Shown here in pieces: positions 49,027 to 61,155 of a DNA stretch of 64,000 nucleotides (positions are counted from its first letter, which is position 1; each line of letters starts with the position of its first letter). Position numbers and translations under genes: made by a program. Location of the stretch: contig CM071597.1 of assembly GCA_036435485.1 (NCBI GenBank), forward strand, positions 175,070,147 to 175,134,146, read 5' to 3'. The DNA is from Saposhnikovia divaricata (lineage: Eukaryota; Streptophyta; Magnoliopsida; Apiales; Apiaceae). The notes below the pieces were generated by a model. The model was not told the origin of the DNA. It worked only from the letters and a program-made list of their open reading frames with translations, and made no database searches.

Positions 49027-49034
49027 AAACCCTA
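49027..49034 (-). promoter_or_regulatory. Telobox-like element in the helicase leader or promoter
   Basis: The + strand reads AAACCCTA, about 97 bp upstream of the helicase ATG. Teloboxes are common near starts of plant genes linked to translation. One 8-bp match is weak evidence. Confidence 0.35.
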
Positions 49035-49654
49035 GTTTTTGAAGGGGAGAGGGGGTTGGGGGTGTTGTGATGGATACAGTAGTAACTGTAAGAATTGCCA
49101 AATGGGTATGCTAAGCTTGGTATATTAAGAGCATCTCCGATGTACAGAACCTTATCTAAAATCATAAATATAATATCATAAATAAAATTTATAGAGATTT
49201 CGTAAAAATATATTCACTTCAATGTAACATTATTCTTAGCAAAAAATATAGATAATTTCTTTTTGTTGGTTATATTTGGCCAATCTCTAGAGGCCTATAA
49301 GAAATATTTTATATGATCTATTACCTTATAAAAATATATTCCATTTATAAAAACTTGAAATAATAATAACATACTATATTTATAATATAATCAACATTAT
49401 AGCCAATATACCATTGGAGCACAATATCTTACAGATTCAGTAAATTTTACATAATCAATATTTAATTCGATTTAGCCAACCATTTTTAGACAATACCATT
49501 GGAGATGCTCTAATACGGATATTGTGCTGAATTTGGTGCTATCTGGATTGTGTGGAATTTTGGAAAATTAAAGAGAGAATTACCAAAATGCCTATTTTCC
49601 ACAAGTTTTTGTCTAAAATACTGATTTTGAAAAAAATGGTCCGAAATATCGATG

Positions 49655-49900
49655 GGATACGGAGTTTCGGCTTCCGTATTAGCTGAATACGGTACACCGT
49701 GTACCGTATTATACATGATACGGAACACGGTATTCCGTGTTAGCGTGATACGGAACACGGTGTACCGTATTCAGGCATGATACGGAACACGGTATACCGT
49801 GTTCGTGCATGATACGGAACACGGTGTACCGTATTATGCATGATACGGAAGATCGTGTTCCGCAACACCCCTTATCTCACGGTACACGGTCTACCGTGTC
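49655..49900. repeat. Tandem array of palindromic 31-32-bp units
   Basis: GATACGGA starts recur at 49717, 49747, 49779, 49811 and 49842, spacings 30-32 bp. Each unit carries a near-palindrome such as ACGGTGTACCGT or ACGGTATACCGT. The block at about 49686-49710 is a 25-bp near-perfect palindrome beginning AATACGGTACACC. Confidence 0.85.
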
Positions 49901-50352
49901 TGGTCAGTAAAAAGGGCAAGCATGGCTCCCATATGAATATTTTGGGCCATCACCCAAAATTAAATGGGTTTTCTTAAATTAAATGTATTTTTATGTAATC
50001 TTTCTCAAAATTAATAATTTACTAAATTAATGGGCTTTTTTGAAAAATACCTAAGGATTTTAAACTTTTTGCAAAAATACTATTACTTTAAACATATTTT
50101 TGCAAAATACGATCTTTATTGCAAAAATACGATTTATTTGAAAAAAATTGCAAAAATACGGAATGCAACCATAAGCAACTAAATACAACTTTTTGACAAT
50201 TTAGTAAATATGAAAGCAACCCAAAACAATTGATTGTAACTTAATTTTATCAACCCAAATCCACCAAAGCAACCCAAATCCACCGAAATCAACCGGATAC
50301 ACCCTAAATCAACATTACTATTCTCATGATTGGAACAGATAGGAGAATATTT

Positions 50353-50564
50353 TGATAAGGAATGAGTGAATCTGTATCAATCATTGGCTGTCAAACATGT
50401 GTAGATATTTAGGAATTAATTACTGCTTAAATCTGGCCAAAATTATGTAGCTGTTAGAAACTAATTGTTGGTAATCTTAGTTGTCTAGAACTAATCTTGT
50501 ATCCACTATATATACTCTTGTACATTATCAATGAGAAGACGAAACCTCCTGTCAACTCTCTATA
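50353..50564 (+). repeat. 5' LTR of the decayed Copia element
   Basis: 212 bp, followed at 50565 by the primer site TGGTATCAGA. It contains CTATATATAC at about 50508, a possible TATA box. Confidence 0.85.
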
Positions 50565-50632
50565 TGGTATCAGACCTCTGATCCTTTTTTTTTCTTTTTT
50601 TTTTTCCTTAATCTTTACTCTTCTACAATCTC

Positions 50633-51593
50633 ATGGCTAATCCCAATTCATCCTACCTCATTCCCAACTCATCTGACCCTGCTAAGCCATTTACCTTCAT
50701 CAACGTCAACAACTCCATCAAATTAACCTCTACAAACTACCTTTCCTGGAAAATACTACTTGAAGCTATTCTCATTGGTCACGACTTATATTGCTTTGTT
50801 GATGGCTCATCTCTTCCACCATCAACAACTATAACCACTGATAAGAAAACGGAACCCAACCCAGCCTACCTCTATTGGGTTCGACAAGATAAATTATTGT
50901 TTGGTGCAATTATGGTTACTCTATCTCCTTATCTCATCCCCCTTGTCTCTCAGGCTGCCACGATGAAGGATCTTTGGGATATTCTCTCAAAGACTTATGT
51001 TAAACCAAGTCGAGGCCATATTAAACAACTGAAGGATCAACTGAATAATATCTCAAAAAGGCAACAAAACCATCACTGAATATATGCAGGCTATTATATC
51101 TTGTGCAGACCACTTTGCAGCTTTGGGTAAATCTGTTGATCATGAAGATCTCATTGATCATGTGCTTGCTAGTCTCGATGAGTCCTATAAATCTGTTATC
51201 GATGCTATCAATGGAAAGGTAATTCCATTTCTTTTGAGAAATTGCATGAAAAACTAATTAATAAAGAGCTCACCATCCAACAACGTCGTTCTGATCCATC
51301 ACTCCCAGCTAGTGCTTTTGTTGTCACAACACGAAACCAAGGTCGTAAATATGTTCGAAACAATGCCCCGGGCATTCTTCCATCTCCAGTTAATACTTCT
51401 TATAAGCAGCATCGTCCTTAATTGGGAAAATGTCAATGGTGTCGTGAACAGGGACATGTTGTTGCTCAATGCCCTATGTTCAATCAATGATTTCCTAATG
51501 TCAAACCGCCAAATACTCCACCCTTCACGACCAACCATTCAAACTTTAAATCTTTCCAATCTCAGACACATGCAGCAAATGTTGTTTCACCAT
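50633..51593 (+). pseudogene. Copia gag, frameshifted
   Basis: It starts with ATG at 50633 and contains a Copia Gag N-terminus (KLTSTNYLSWK). The frame is lost near 51060-51079 and continues in another frame. A zinc knuckle of form CX2CX4HX4C is readable at 51431-51472, after an in-frame TAA just upstream. It ends where the solo LTR starts. Confidence 0.75.
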
Positions 51594-52636
51594 TGTTATA
51601 GGGAGAATATTGTATAATAATATTTTGCTAAGGACACGAAGAACACGGAAGGAGATTGGTGATTATTGTGGCTGATCTTGTTTGTTGATTCGTTGAATGT
51701 CAGAGAAAAACTATTTATTCTCTCTTGCTGCCAACTGTCAATCATCCATAACAAGGTGCCTACGTACCCTATTTATAGGGATCAAGCCATACGTAGTTCT
51801 TGGAGAAGAAGTTACCTAGACGGGATAGGTTTTTTGGAGATTCATCTTGGCCCAAGTTCACTCACTTTTGGCCAGATATTAATATTGTACTAGCCCAAGT
51901 CCACTCACTTTTGGGTTGATGCTAATAGTCCATTAATTCTGCTCATGATCCATGGCCCAATAAAGGTTACCTATGGCTAACATGATGCTAGAATCACATG
52001 CCCTCACTGGCGAGGCTAATGGAAAAACTATGTGTCCTCGCATGCGACCTCACTCGGCTTAGTCATGCGAGGTGATCCCACGCTATGGAGATAACCATAC
52101 TCATGCGACTACACTGGGCTTAACTATATCTACTCATGCGACCTCGCTGGGTTTAGCTATGAGCCTTCAAATCTACTCATGCGACCTTGCTGGGCTTAGC
52201 TATGAGCCTTCATAAGAGTATTCTAGGCCTTGCTGGACCTCTAACCTTCATAAGAGTATTCTAGGCCTCGCTGGACCTCTAGCCTCCATAAGAGTATTCT
52301 AGGCCTCGCTGGACCTCTAGGCCTCGCTGGATCTCTAGCCTCCATAAGAGTATTCTAGGCCTCGCTGGACCTCTAGCCTCCATAAGAGTATTCTAGGCCT
52401 CGCTGGACCTTGCAGAGAGATGTGATAAATGCTATCCCATACTAGGGACTGCTAGCGAACTTGACCCACAGCTTAGGGTCGCAAACTTCCATATTGTGCT
52501 TGATAGTATATTGGACTGACTCCTGGTGGTGGGTTTTAGTGACCCAGTCTTCATCTCTAGGCCCATTATAAGTTGTGGACCGCTATTCTAGCCCATTAGG
52601 CCTGTTTAGGGCTTATGCCAAGATTTGGGCATAACA
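51594..52636. mobile_element. Solo LTR, 1043 bp, inside the Copia gag-protease junction
   Basis: It begins TGTTATAGGG and ends GGGCATAACA and is flanked by ACCAT on both sides (51589-51593 and 52637-52641). Removing it rejoins gag to the protease active-site region of the host element. It contains minisatellite blocks at about 52100-52420. No coding sequence. Confidence 0.88.
52097..52418. repeat. Minisatellites inside the solo LTR
   Basis: The 38-bp unit beginning CATAAGAGTATTCTAGGCCT occurs at 52211, 52249, 52287, 52343 and 52381; one interval is 56 bp because of an extra 18-bp piece. Just upstream, a 40-43-bp unit starting CTCATGCGACCTCGCTGGG occurs about three times. Confidence 0.85.
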
Positions 52637-52641
52637 ACCAT

Positions 52642-55600
52642 CTTCATCGGCTTGGCTCTTGGATAGCGGTGCTTCACACCATGTTACAACTGATCTGAAC
52701 AATCTGGCCCTACATACTCCTTATGATGGCACTGATGAACTAATCATTGGAGATGGTACATGTCTTAAAATCTCTCATATTGGCTTTCTTTCTCTCTCTT
52801 ATATGTCTTCTTCTATAAAGCTAAATAATGTTCTCTATGTTCCCTCCATGTCTCGTAATATCATCTCGATTTATCAACTATGTATTGACAATAATGCATT
52901 AATTGGATTCTTACCACATTCTTTTGTCATGAAGGATTACCAAACAGGGACAATTCTTTTTCAGGGTCCAGTTAGGTCGGGAGTTATGAAGTTCAGTCCA
53001 CTCCACCTCAAGTTTTCGAAAGCAATAAAGCCAACTCTCTTGATTGGCATCATCGTTTAGGACACCCATCTCTCAATGTGTTTAGGCAACTTGTTTCTGA
53101 GAATAATCTTAATGTTCCAAGTATTTCTACATTAGATTGTAATTCTTGTTCTTGCAATAAAAGTCATCAACTTCCATTCTCAACTTCTTCCATCATCTAC
53201 TGCTCCTCTTCAATATATTTATACAGATTTATGGACTGCACCCATTTATTCTCATGACTTTATTCTCATGACGGATATAAATACTATTTGATTTTTGTGG
53301 ATCACTACAGTAAATACATTTGGTTGTATTCTTTAAAACAAAAATCTGATACAAAAAATATATTTGTCCGTTTTAAGGCCTTAGTTGAAAAATTCTTTCA
53401 GCTTCCAATAATTACTCTTTATTCTAATAAGGGAGGTGAATACGAAGCTTTAATAGATCATTTAGCAATTGATGGTATAATGAGATTAACAACTCCTCCT
53501 CACACTATTCAACACAATGGCTATTCTGAACGACGACATAGACACATTGTTGAAACTTTTCTTTCCCTTCTAACTCATGCCAAAATGCCTCTTGAATTTT
53601 GGTCTAATTAATGCTTGTGCTACAGCTGCTTATTTGATAAACCGATTACCCACTCCAACCTTGAAAAACAAATCTCCATTCTCTAAATTATTTGGTAAGC
53701 AACCAAATTATCAAAAATTAAGGAGTTTCAGTTGTCTATGCTATCCTTGGTTAAAACCATACACTAAGCATAAATTAGATCCCAAATTAATTCCATGTGT
53801 CTTCATCGATTATTCAGCTACAGAAAGTGCATACTATTGTTTAGATCCAAAAATAGGTTGCATTTACATATCTCGACACGTTCACTTTGTTGAAAATAAA
53901 TTAACATTTTCAAAACTTGTTAAGCCTGCAATATCTCTACCGTCTCTAATTGATGAATGGTGTCCATTATCTTTACCTATCTCAGCATCATCTGTACAAA
54001 CCCCATCTTCTGCCTCTACATCATCTGGACAAACACCATCTTCTGCCTCAATTTCATCTACCTCTAATACTCTGCATCAATCTCCTACTCCAATATCAAT
54101 TCACATAGAAAGCCCCTCAATTACTCTTAATTCAGCTGCACACTCTACCTCAACCTTTTCTCCTTCAGATGACACATCAACCAACTCTCTATCTCAAAAT
54201 AATGAGCCCGAAATTATCCAATCTCCTCGGCCTCAACCATTACATATCATGTCTATAAGGCTACAACATGGAATTCGCAAACCAATTAATAAACTTAATC
54301 TTAGTGCTGAAGTTTTGAGCAAGGAAACTGAACCTAAGACAATAGCACAAGCTCTAAAGAGCCGTGTTTGGCGTAAGGCGATGGATGAGGAAATGTCTAC
54401 TTAATTCGAAATAAAATATGGGACCTTGTATCGCCCTCACCTTCATAGAATGTAATAGGGTGTAAATCGTTATTTCGAATAAAAAAGGATAAGGATGGTA
54501 ACTTAGTTCAACATAAGGCATGATATGTAGCAAAAGATTTTAATCAACGGCCAAGCATTGATTATAGTGAGACATTTAGTCTTGTAGCTAAACCAGCTAC
54601 GGTTCACCTTGTACTCTCTCTTGCAGTAAGTAAAAGTTGTACACTTCGCCAACTTGACGTTAATAATGCTTTTTTGCAGGGCACTCTTACTGATGAAGTA
54701 TATACTATTCAACCTCATGGCTATGTTGATCCCAGGTACCCTAATTATGTATGCAGATTAAACAAAGGTCTTTATGGTTTAAGACGATTTTCTAGGGTGT
54801 GGATAGGGTGTACTTACTTGATTTTGGCTTCAAAAATTCAATATCGTATTCATCTTTATTCATTCTACATATGAATAGTTCATTCGTGTATTTGTTGGTA
54901 GATGTTGATGACATCATTGTTACAAGCAATAACCCAGAATTTCTTAAAGATTTTATAAAGAAGATGTCATCTCGATTTTCTCATAAGGATTTAGGCGAGT
55001 TATTTTATTTCTTGGGCGTTGAAGTCATGCCTCATCCAAATGGAATATTTTTGAGTCAAAAGAAGTATATTGCTGACATCTTATGCAGAGCAAATATGGA
55101 AGATGCAAAATCTGTTGCAACACCACTGGAAACTCATCCTCCACTGACAAAAAATGGAAAATTACTCTATGATCCTACTGAATATCGTGTTTTGATTGGC
55201 AGCCTCCAATACTTGAGTCTGACAAGGCCTGATGTTTCATTCAGTGTAAATAAATTAGCACAATATATGCAGTGCCCGACTGAAGAACATATGCAATCCT
55301 TGCATCATCTTCTTCGTTACCTCCGTGGCACATCACATATGGTTTTAACTCTAAACAACGACTCTGCTCTCTCATTACACTCTTTCTCCGATGCAGATTG
55401 GGCTCGCGATACCGATGTCTATATATCTACAACATGTTATATTGTGTACCTTGGTAAAAATCCAATTTCTTGGACATCGAAAAATCAACGAACTCAAGCT
55501 CGCTCTTCCACTGACGCGGAATATAGAGCAGTGGTAAACACTACAGCAGAGCTTTTATGGGTACGAAACCTATTTCAAGAACTTAGCCTCAACTCCGCAA

Positions 55601-55794
55601 AAACTCCAGTAATATATTGCGACAATGCAGGAGCTACATATGTGTGTGCTAATCCAGTTTTTCATTCCAAAATGAAACACCTGGGATTGGATTATCACTT
55701 TGTCCGAGAGAATGTTCAATCTGGTAAGCTACGAGTTGCATACATCTCCACGAATGATCAACTAGCGGATGCTCTCACAAAGCCACTTCCATAG
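52642..55794 (+). pseudogene. Copia pol: protease, integrase, reverse transcriptase, RNase H, broken
   Basis: Protease active site DSGASHH at 52662-52682. The pre-integrase zinc region (HHRLGHPS) is at about 53048-53160 in a shifted frame. The integrase core is at about 53280-53620, with the expected SDNGGE read as SNKGGE, so a catalytic Asp is missing. The RT part runs about 54340-54960; the usual YVDD is changed to DVDD at 54901-54912. RNase H (about 55370-55790) keeps SDADWA, the STDAEY segment and the ADALTKPLP end. Frame breaks or stops occur near 53060, 53280, 53610, 54404, 54450, 54520 and 54870. It cannot make a working polyprotein. Confidence 0.88.
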
Positions 55795-55859
55795 ATTACC
55801 TTCACTTCTTTGTTTCACAAAATCGGTCTCTCTCATTGGCCGACCGTTTTGAGGGGGCG

Positions 55860-56069
55860 TGATAAGGAATGAGTGAATCTGTATCAATCATTGGCTGTCA
55901 ATCATGTGTAGATATTTAGGAATTAATCACTGCTTAAAACTGGACATAATTATGTAGCTGTTAGAAACTAATTGTTGATAATCTTAGCTGTCTAGAACTA
56001 ATCTTGTATCCACTATATATACTTGTACATTATCAATGAGAAGAAGAAACCTTCTATCAACTCTCTATA
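55860..56069 (+). repeat. 3' LTR of the decayed Copia element
   Basis: 210 bp, preceded by the purine run GAGGGGGCG and followed by TATTC. Confidence 0.85.
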
Positions 56070-57519
56070 TATTCTGTCTCTTCTTGCTTGTCGACGATGA
56101 TGGTCGTCGGCCTGCGGTCCCGATCTGAAGGAGGTGATGGTCGACGATGATGGTGGTATTCGTCAAAGATGGCGTCGGAGAAGGAGGTGGAGGCCGGGAG
56201 ATCGGGATCGGAGATCAGAGGAGATCGGGGAGTCAAAGATCTGAAGGAAGGAGGTGACTTCGGAAGAGGTGTCGGGGATTGGGGTGGCGGAGAAGAGAAA
56301 GGAATACAGGGGAGGGAAGGAGATGAGAAGTAATGAATAAGAGAAATAGTGAAAAGACCAAATATTTGCAAGGATTTCTAAAGTACCCTAAAATTGCAAG
56401 TAAAGTGAAAAAAAAGAGAGAATATTTGGTAAATACTCTAAAATAATTTGCAACTTCTACAAGCTAATATATGATTTTAATTTTATTTTTTTAGAAACTT
56501 AATTCATGTTGCAACCAAAAACACAACTTGATGCAACATGAATTAAACTTTTTCAAAATTTGAAAAAAAATCATGTTTTAGGTTACAAAAGTTCAAGATT
56601 GTATATTTGAAAATGAAACTTAAAAATATAGTATTTTTGAAAAATAAGCTTAAAAATGACAATTCTAAAAATTGTGTAGGTATTTCAGACAATTTATCAA
56701 AATAAATTAATGACACTATGAAGCTAGTATTTTTAAGAGATGTAGGTTGGATTGCTCGGAAAATCATTAAAGTCATTTTTAATTTTCAGAATATTCGTAT
56801 TCAATTTGTTAAATAATTTGGAAACAAAGCGGTTAATTGTTTACCTCGTTTATTTATTTTTCAATCTGGTTGCATAGTCAGTTAGGATTTATCCCGATTG
56901 AGCCTCTTTCAATTTATTAATGAATTATGTTTTAATTTTGGTAAAAAAAATATGATTGGAGATGGAAATATGGAGGAAAAATAAGCTATATCTAATGTGA
57001 ATAACAATTCTAGACTTGAGTGTATTATAGAATTAATGCCCAAAATAACCACTTTTTTACTACCCCTTACTGAAATACCCATGCGCGGTATCTGGTGCCC
57101 AAATTACCCATGGGATAAGCATTTTGCATCGGCGCATCCCATTACTGTAGCAACCTCTCTCCCGTTCAATCTCTCTGTCTTCGTCGTCTCTCTCGCCAAA
57201 ATTAATTTTGGGGATTTCTAATCTAGGGTTTAATATGCTTTAAAATTGGTATGGCTGTGTAGAGAATTGAAAGGCGATTCCAATGACATCTAATACGTAA
57301 ACGGAGGATGAACGGAGAGGGTCGAATAAAGCTCATCAGAAAATAACGAACCAATCGGAAAATAACGAACTAAGCTTCTAGGCGTTGCAAATCCGGCGAA
57401 ACAAATGGTTTGAAATTGGTGTAGTCATGTAGATCATCGAAGGGCGATTCAATTGGTGTATAATACGCTATGAGAAAGTGTTTGTAACGGAGTGTGGCCG
57501 GATTTTTATTTTTCCGGAG
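56070..57519. other. Intergenic sequence with a diverged tandem duplication
   Basis: No convincing gene. 56090-56330 is GC-richer with GGAGATCGGG-type repeats. 57240-57290 and 57412-57470 are diverged copies of one sequence (AAATTGGTRT...GGCGATTCMAT...TAATACG). 57040-57120 resembles an inverted terminus of a DNA transposon but no partner was found. The SIRE-like LTR begins at 57520. Confidence 0.4.
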
Positions 57520-59225
57520 TGTTGGTGTGATATTTTGATGATGAATACAAATGGTGCATTGCAATACTTCATGTGTATTTATCTAATCTTGGTTTTGCAG
57601 GATACTCTAGCTTATTGATTGTATAATCAGTCTATCTAACAGCAAGCCAAAGTTGAGATACAATGATAGTTTGGCAAGCCAGTTGCATACAGTCAATATG
57701 CAAACAGCAAGCTGTTGCTTGTAGTTTGATATAAAACATTATGTTATTTCTATATTGTGCTAACTTGGTTGTGCAGTGTATTTTGATAGCTTGGTTTTGC
57801 AGGGAAAAATATCCTACTGATTATTTAATCAGAATATACAAACAGCAAGCCATTTGACTTATTAATAAGATATAAACAGCATGCTATTTGTATATGTTCT
57901 AACTTGATGTTACAGGGTACTATATCTTACTGATTGTAAAATCAGTATGACTTAAACATCAAGCAAAATTCATGAACAAACAGCAAGCCAGTCACAAACA
58001 GTGTGCCAGCCTCACAAACAGCAAGCTGTTTGTGTCTGCCAGAATTAATGAATAGATTGGTTCTTCAAGGAGCATGCAACGGGAACATTGCTAGGAATAT
58101 TGGTACTATAGCTTACTGTTTGCATAATCAGTTTGTCACAAAGAGCAAGCCAAATGCATGGACAATCAGCATACCAGTTTCATAAACAGCAAGCTGATTG
58201 CGTCGGACAGAAATAAAGAACCCTTGAGTTCTTCAAGGAGCATGCAATGGAAATATTGTTAGGAATATTGTAAGGGCCCTCTGAATTATTTTGAACATGC
58301 CAGCACTCATATATCAAACATATTGGGGGACAATATATTCCTTTGCTTTTAATAAGGAAAGTAATATTCTACTTTTTCCTTATTTAATAACCTCCACTCA
58401 AGACAACCACATGGGCTTGTCTTCCTCATCATAACAAATATTCCTCCTGCTATACACGTTCCTCTCTTCCTCTCTCAACTGATATTCAAGCTTCATCATT
58501 TCATCTTCAACAAAATTAATTCTAACGGCTTCAAGAATTTTCATACCGTTGGAGCCTTTCAAGCTTGATTTCAAAATATTCTTGTTCATCTATTTAAGGG
58601 CTATTCTTGCTCAGTTCCAAAACATCCATTATTGAATATCAACAAAGTGCAGAAACAAGATATACACACACAACTTCAAAGCCTTCATTGCTAAATTCTT
58701 CAAACCTCACAAACCCTATATACACGTGTATATATATATATATTCAGAGGGTTCATAGGTTGAGTTGTATCTATTTAAATCTTTGTATTGTTCAAGTTGT
58801 AATTGATTTGCTGTACACGGTTGGCTTAAGGTTTAGGGTGGGTCGAACTAGGCTAGAGAAGGATACTTGGGAAGTATTGCTTAGAGAGCTAGTTCAGCAC
58901 AGGAAACAGCAAGCCATTTGTAAGCAGCAAGGGTATAAGGGAGATATATTGTTGGATCTTGTAATTGGTTTATATTTGATCAATAATATATTCTCTTACC
59001 AAGTTGGTAAGGGACCAGGACGTAGATCATAGGGGTTTAGGGGTCGAACCTGGCTAAAAGATCTTGTGTTCTTTAATTTTCTGTATTTTAGTTACAAACA
59101 GCGTACCATTTGCAAACTGATAAAACACAAACAACAAGTTGTTTGTAGTAATTTTTAAAACAGTTCATAAAATACGATTGTTAGCCATAAACACCTATTC
59201 ACCCCCCCTCTAGGTGTTGTTTTCA
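57520..59225 (+). repeat. 5' LTR (1706 bp) of the SIRE-like element
   Basis: It starts TGTTGGTGTGATATTTTG and ends TTTTCA shortly after a CACCCCCCCTCTAGG run. The first 270 bp match 63731-64000 with few differences by eye. It has many copies of AACAGCAAGCC/T variants and a short TA run at about 58728-58742. The flanking bases before it are CGGAG. Confidence 0.82.
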
Positions 59226-59226
59226 A

Positions 59227-59239
59227 TTGGTATCAGAGC
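59227..59239 (+). other. Primer binding site of the SIRE-like element
   Basis: TTGGTATCAGAGC, one base after the LTR, the usual site for initiator tRNA-Met in Copia elements. Confidence 0.8.
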
Positions 59240-59281
59240 GTTGGTGTACTAACATTTCTGTAACAGGAAAGTACAGATCCT

Positions 59282-59932
59282 ATGACACACATTTATGAAG
59301 AGGGAGAATCATCAAACATGCCACCACTTCTCGTTGGTACAGAAAATTATGATTTATGGAGACTAAGGATGAAGATGATTCTGATCAGAAATCCACTTGA
59401 ATGGTTGGTTGTTAAAGATGGTCCATTTACCTTTCCGGATGAAAACGGCAAGCCAAAAGATGTTGATGATCTTACCGGGGAAGAATTGATAAAAGCAAGC
59501 TATAATGGAAATGCCGAGTACACACTGATTTGTGGTCTTTCAGATTCAAATTTTGCCAAGGTCAGTTCGTGCATCACAGCAAAGGAGATATGGGATACCT
59601 TAGAAATACATTATCAAGCTAAAATAAAAGAAGTATGTGTCAATCCAAAACAACAAGTTGCTTCATGTGACGTCAATCCAAAACAGCAAGCTGCTTCATG
59701 TGACACAGATAAATCTAAGGCGCCACTCCTAACATGGAATGATGATGAGGAATCAGCTTCTAATGATGACTCAAGTGATGAGATGGACAATCTAGGCTTT
59801 GTTGGTATTGATGATGAAGGATCCATAAGAGAAGAAAATGTGGATAGTGATTATTCAAATTCGGATGATGCAAGTGAGGTAAACTCAATTAACTCTGATT
59901 TACCTTCTACTTCTACCATGCTAGATATCTAG
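59282..59932 (+). pseudogene. SIRE-like gag, N-terminal part, cut by an insertion
   Basis: ATG at 59282 and 216 codons. The Copia Gag N-terminus (LLVGTENYDLWRLRMKM) is followed by a helical region and then a highly acidic Asp/Ser/Glu-rich segment. It carries two copies of a PKQQ(V/A)ASCD segment coming from the CAGCAAGC-type motif. The stop at 59930-59932 is created by the DNA element that follows; the frame resumes after 61136. Confidence 0.8.
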
Positions 59933-61136
59933 GGCTGTAATTCGAGTCGAGCCGGGCGAGTTCGAGCCGAGCTTTAAATCGAGCCGAGCTTTTTTAGACG
60001 AGTCGAGCCGGGCTCGTTTACTAAACGAGCCGAAAATCCCTGCCGAACTCGGCTCGTTTGTTATACGAGTCGGGTCGAGCTACTCGCGAGCCCTTCACGA
60101 GCCGAGTCGAGTTTTTGTATACGAGTCGGGTCGAGTTTTTGTTATACGAGCCGAGCCTAACGAGCTGTTAAACGAGCCGAGCCTAACGAGCTGTTAAACG
60201 AGCCTAACGAGTTTCTGAAAATTACTTATTTTGTTTGTTAAAATCTCTAACCAAATTAATTTTTTATTTTTTAAAAATTTGGGAATATCATTTAATTAGA
60301 TATATCTTAACATCCGTACGGTTGAATCGTCAAAAAATATGTTTAAAAAAATAGAAACAACAATTTGGATGAAGAACTAGTTACAAGTAGTAGACAATAT
60401 AGTAGTGTTATATTAAGTTCTCCAACCAAATTAATTTTTTATTTTTTGAAAATTTAGGAATATCATTTAATAAGATATATCTTGACATCCGTACGGTTAG
60501 ATCATCGAGATTTTTTTTTAAAAAATAGAAACAATAATTTTGGATGAAGCACTAGTTACGAGTACTAGACAATATAGTAGTCTTCTATTAAGATCTCCAA
60601 CCAAATTAATTTTTTATTTTTTGAAAATTTAGCAATATCATTTAATTAGATATATCTTGACATCCTTACGGTTGGATCGTCGAGAAATATTTTTAAAAAA
60701 ATAGAAACAATAATTTGGGATGAAGCACTAGTTACGAGTACTAGACAATATAGTAGTGTTCTATTAAGATTTCCAACCAAATTAATTTTTTATTTTTTAA
60801 AAATTTGGGAATATCATTTAATTAGATATATCTTGACATCCGTACGGTTGGATCGTCGAGAAATATTTTAAAAAAAATAAAAACAATATTTTGAAAAACA
60901 ATAGAAAATTTTTCGAGTTCGAGTTCGAGCCGGGTCGAGCTCGAGCCGGGTCGAGTTCGAGTTTTCGAGCCGGGTTTTATTCGAGCTCGGCACATACCCG
61001 GACCGGCTCGTTTATATAAACGAGCCTAAAATCGCTGTCGAGCTCGACTCGTTTACGAGCTCGAGTCGAGCCGGGTTCAGTTAAACGAGTTCGAGCCGGG
61101 TAGGCTCGCGAGCCACCCGACTCGAATTACAGCCTT
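59931..61136. mobile_element. hAT-like non-autonomous DNA element, about 1.2 kb
   Basis: The ends GGCTGTAATTCGAGTCG (from 59933) and CGACTCGAATTACAGCC (to 61134) are exact inverses. Both flanks hold TAGAT, consistent with a target duplication of uncertain length (5-8 bp). Subterminal 200-250 bp on each side are dense with CGAGCCGAGC and CGAGTCGAGCCGGG repeats. The AT-rich centre has four tandem copies of about 175 bp, each with CCAACCAAATTAATTTTTTA, starting near 60247, 60421, 60597 and 60771. No coding capacity. Confidence 0.75.
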
Positions 61137-61155
61137 ATAGATGAACTAACCATGC

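Larger units (their letters stand above)
48931..50352. other. Helicase upstream region and intergenic sequence
   Basis: The 200 bp next to the helicase start carry a (GT)n run, a telobox-like site and a G-rich stretch (on the + strand) and are likely 5' leader and promoter. Farther out are AT-rich sequence, the palindromic array at 49655-49900, and a stretch (50040-50330) with repeated TTGCAAAAATACGAT and CAACCCAAATCCACC sequences. No gene seen. Confidence 0.6.
50353..56069 (+). mobile_element. Decayed Ty1/Copia element, 5.7 kb
   Basis: Two LTRs (50353-50564 and 55860-56069) begin TGATAAGGAATG and end CTCTCTATA. The primer site TGGTATCAGA follows the first directly, and a purine run GAGGGGGCG precedes the second. 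Flanks are TATTT and TATTC, a 5-bp duplication with one change. The LTRs differ at about a dozen positions by eye, so the insertion is much older than the one in PLD intron 1. Coding parts are in Copia order (gag, protease, integrase, RT, RNase H) with many stops and frameshifts. A solo LTR of another element interrupts it. Confidence 0.88.

Noticed and set aside
49655..49900. Possible CRISPR array
   Set aside because: Repeats abut without unique spacers, differ from each other, and the DNA is from a plant nucleus.
52211..52418. Possible CRISPR-like direct repeats
   Set aside because: It is a plain tandem minisatellite inside an LTR, without spacers.
56057..56371. 104-codon ORF on the - strand, rich in Pro and Ser
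   Set aside because: It starts within the LTR of the Copia element and follows a local GGAGATCGGG-type repeat; no homology recognised.
57997..58185. Short ORF in the SIRE-like 5' LTR
   Set aside because: It is non-coding LTR sequence; the ORF arises from repeated CAGCAAGC-type motifs.
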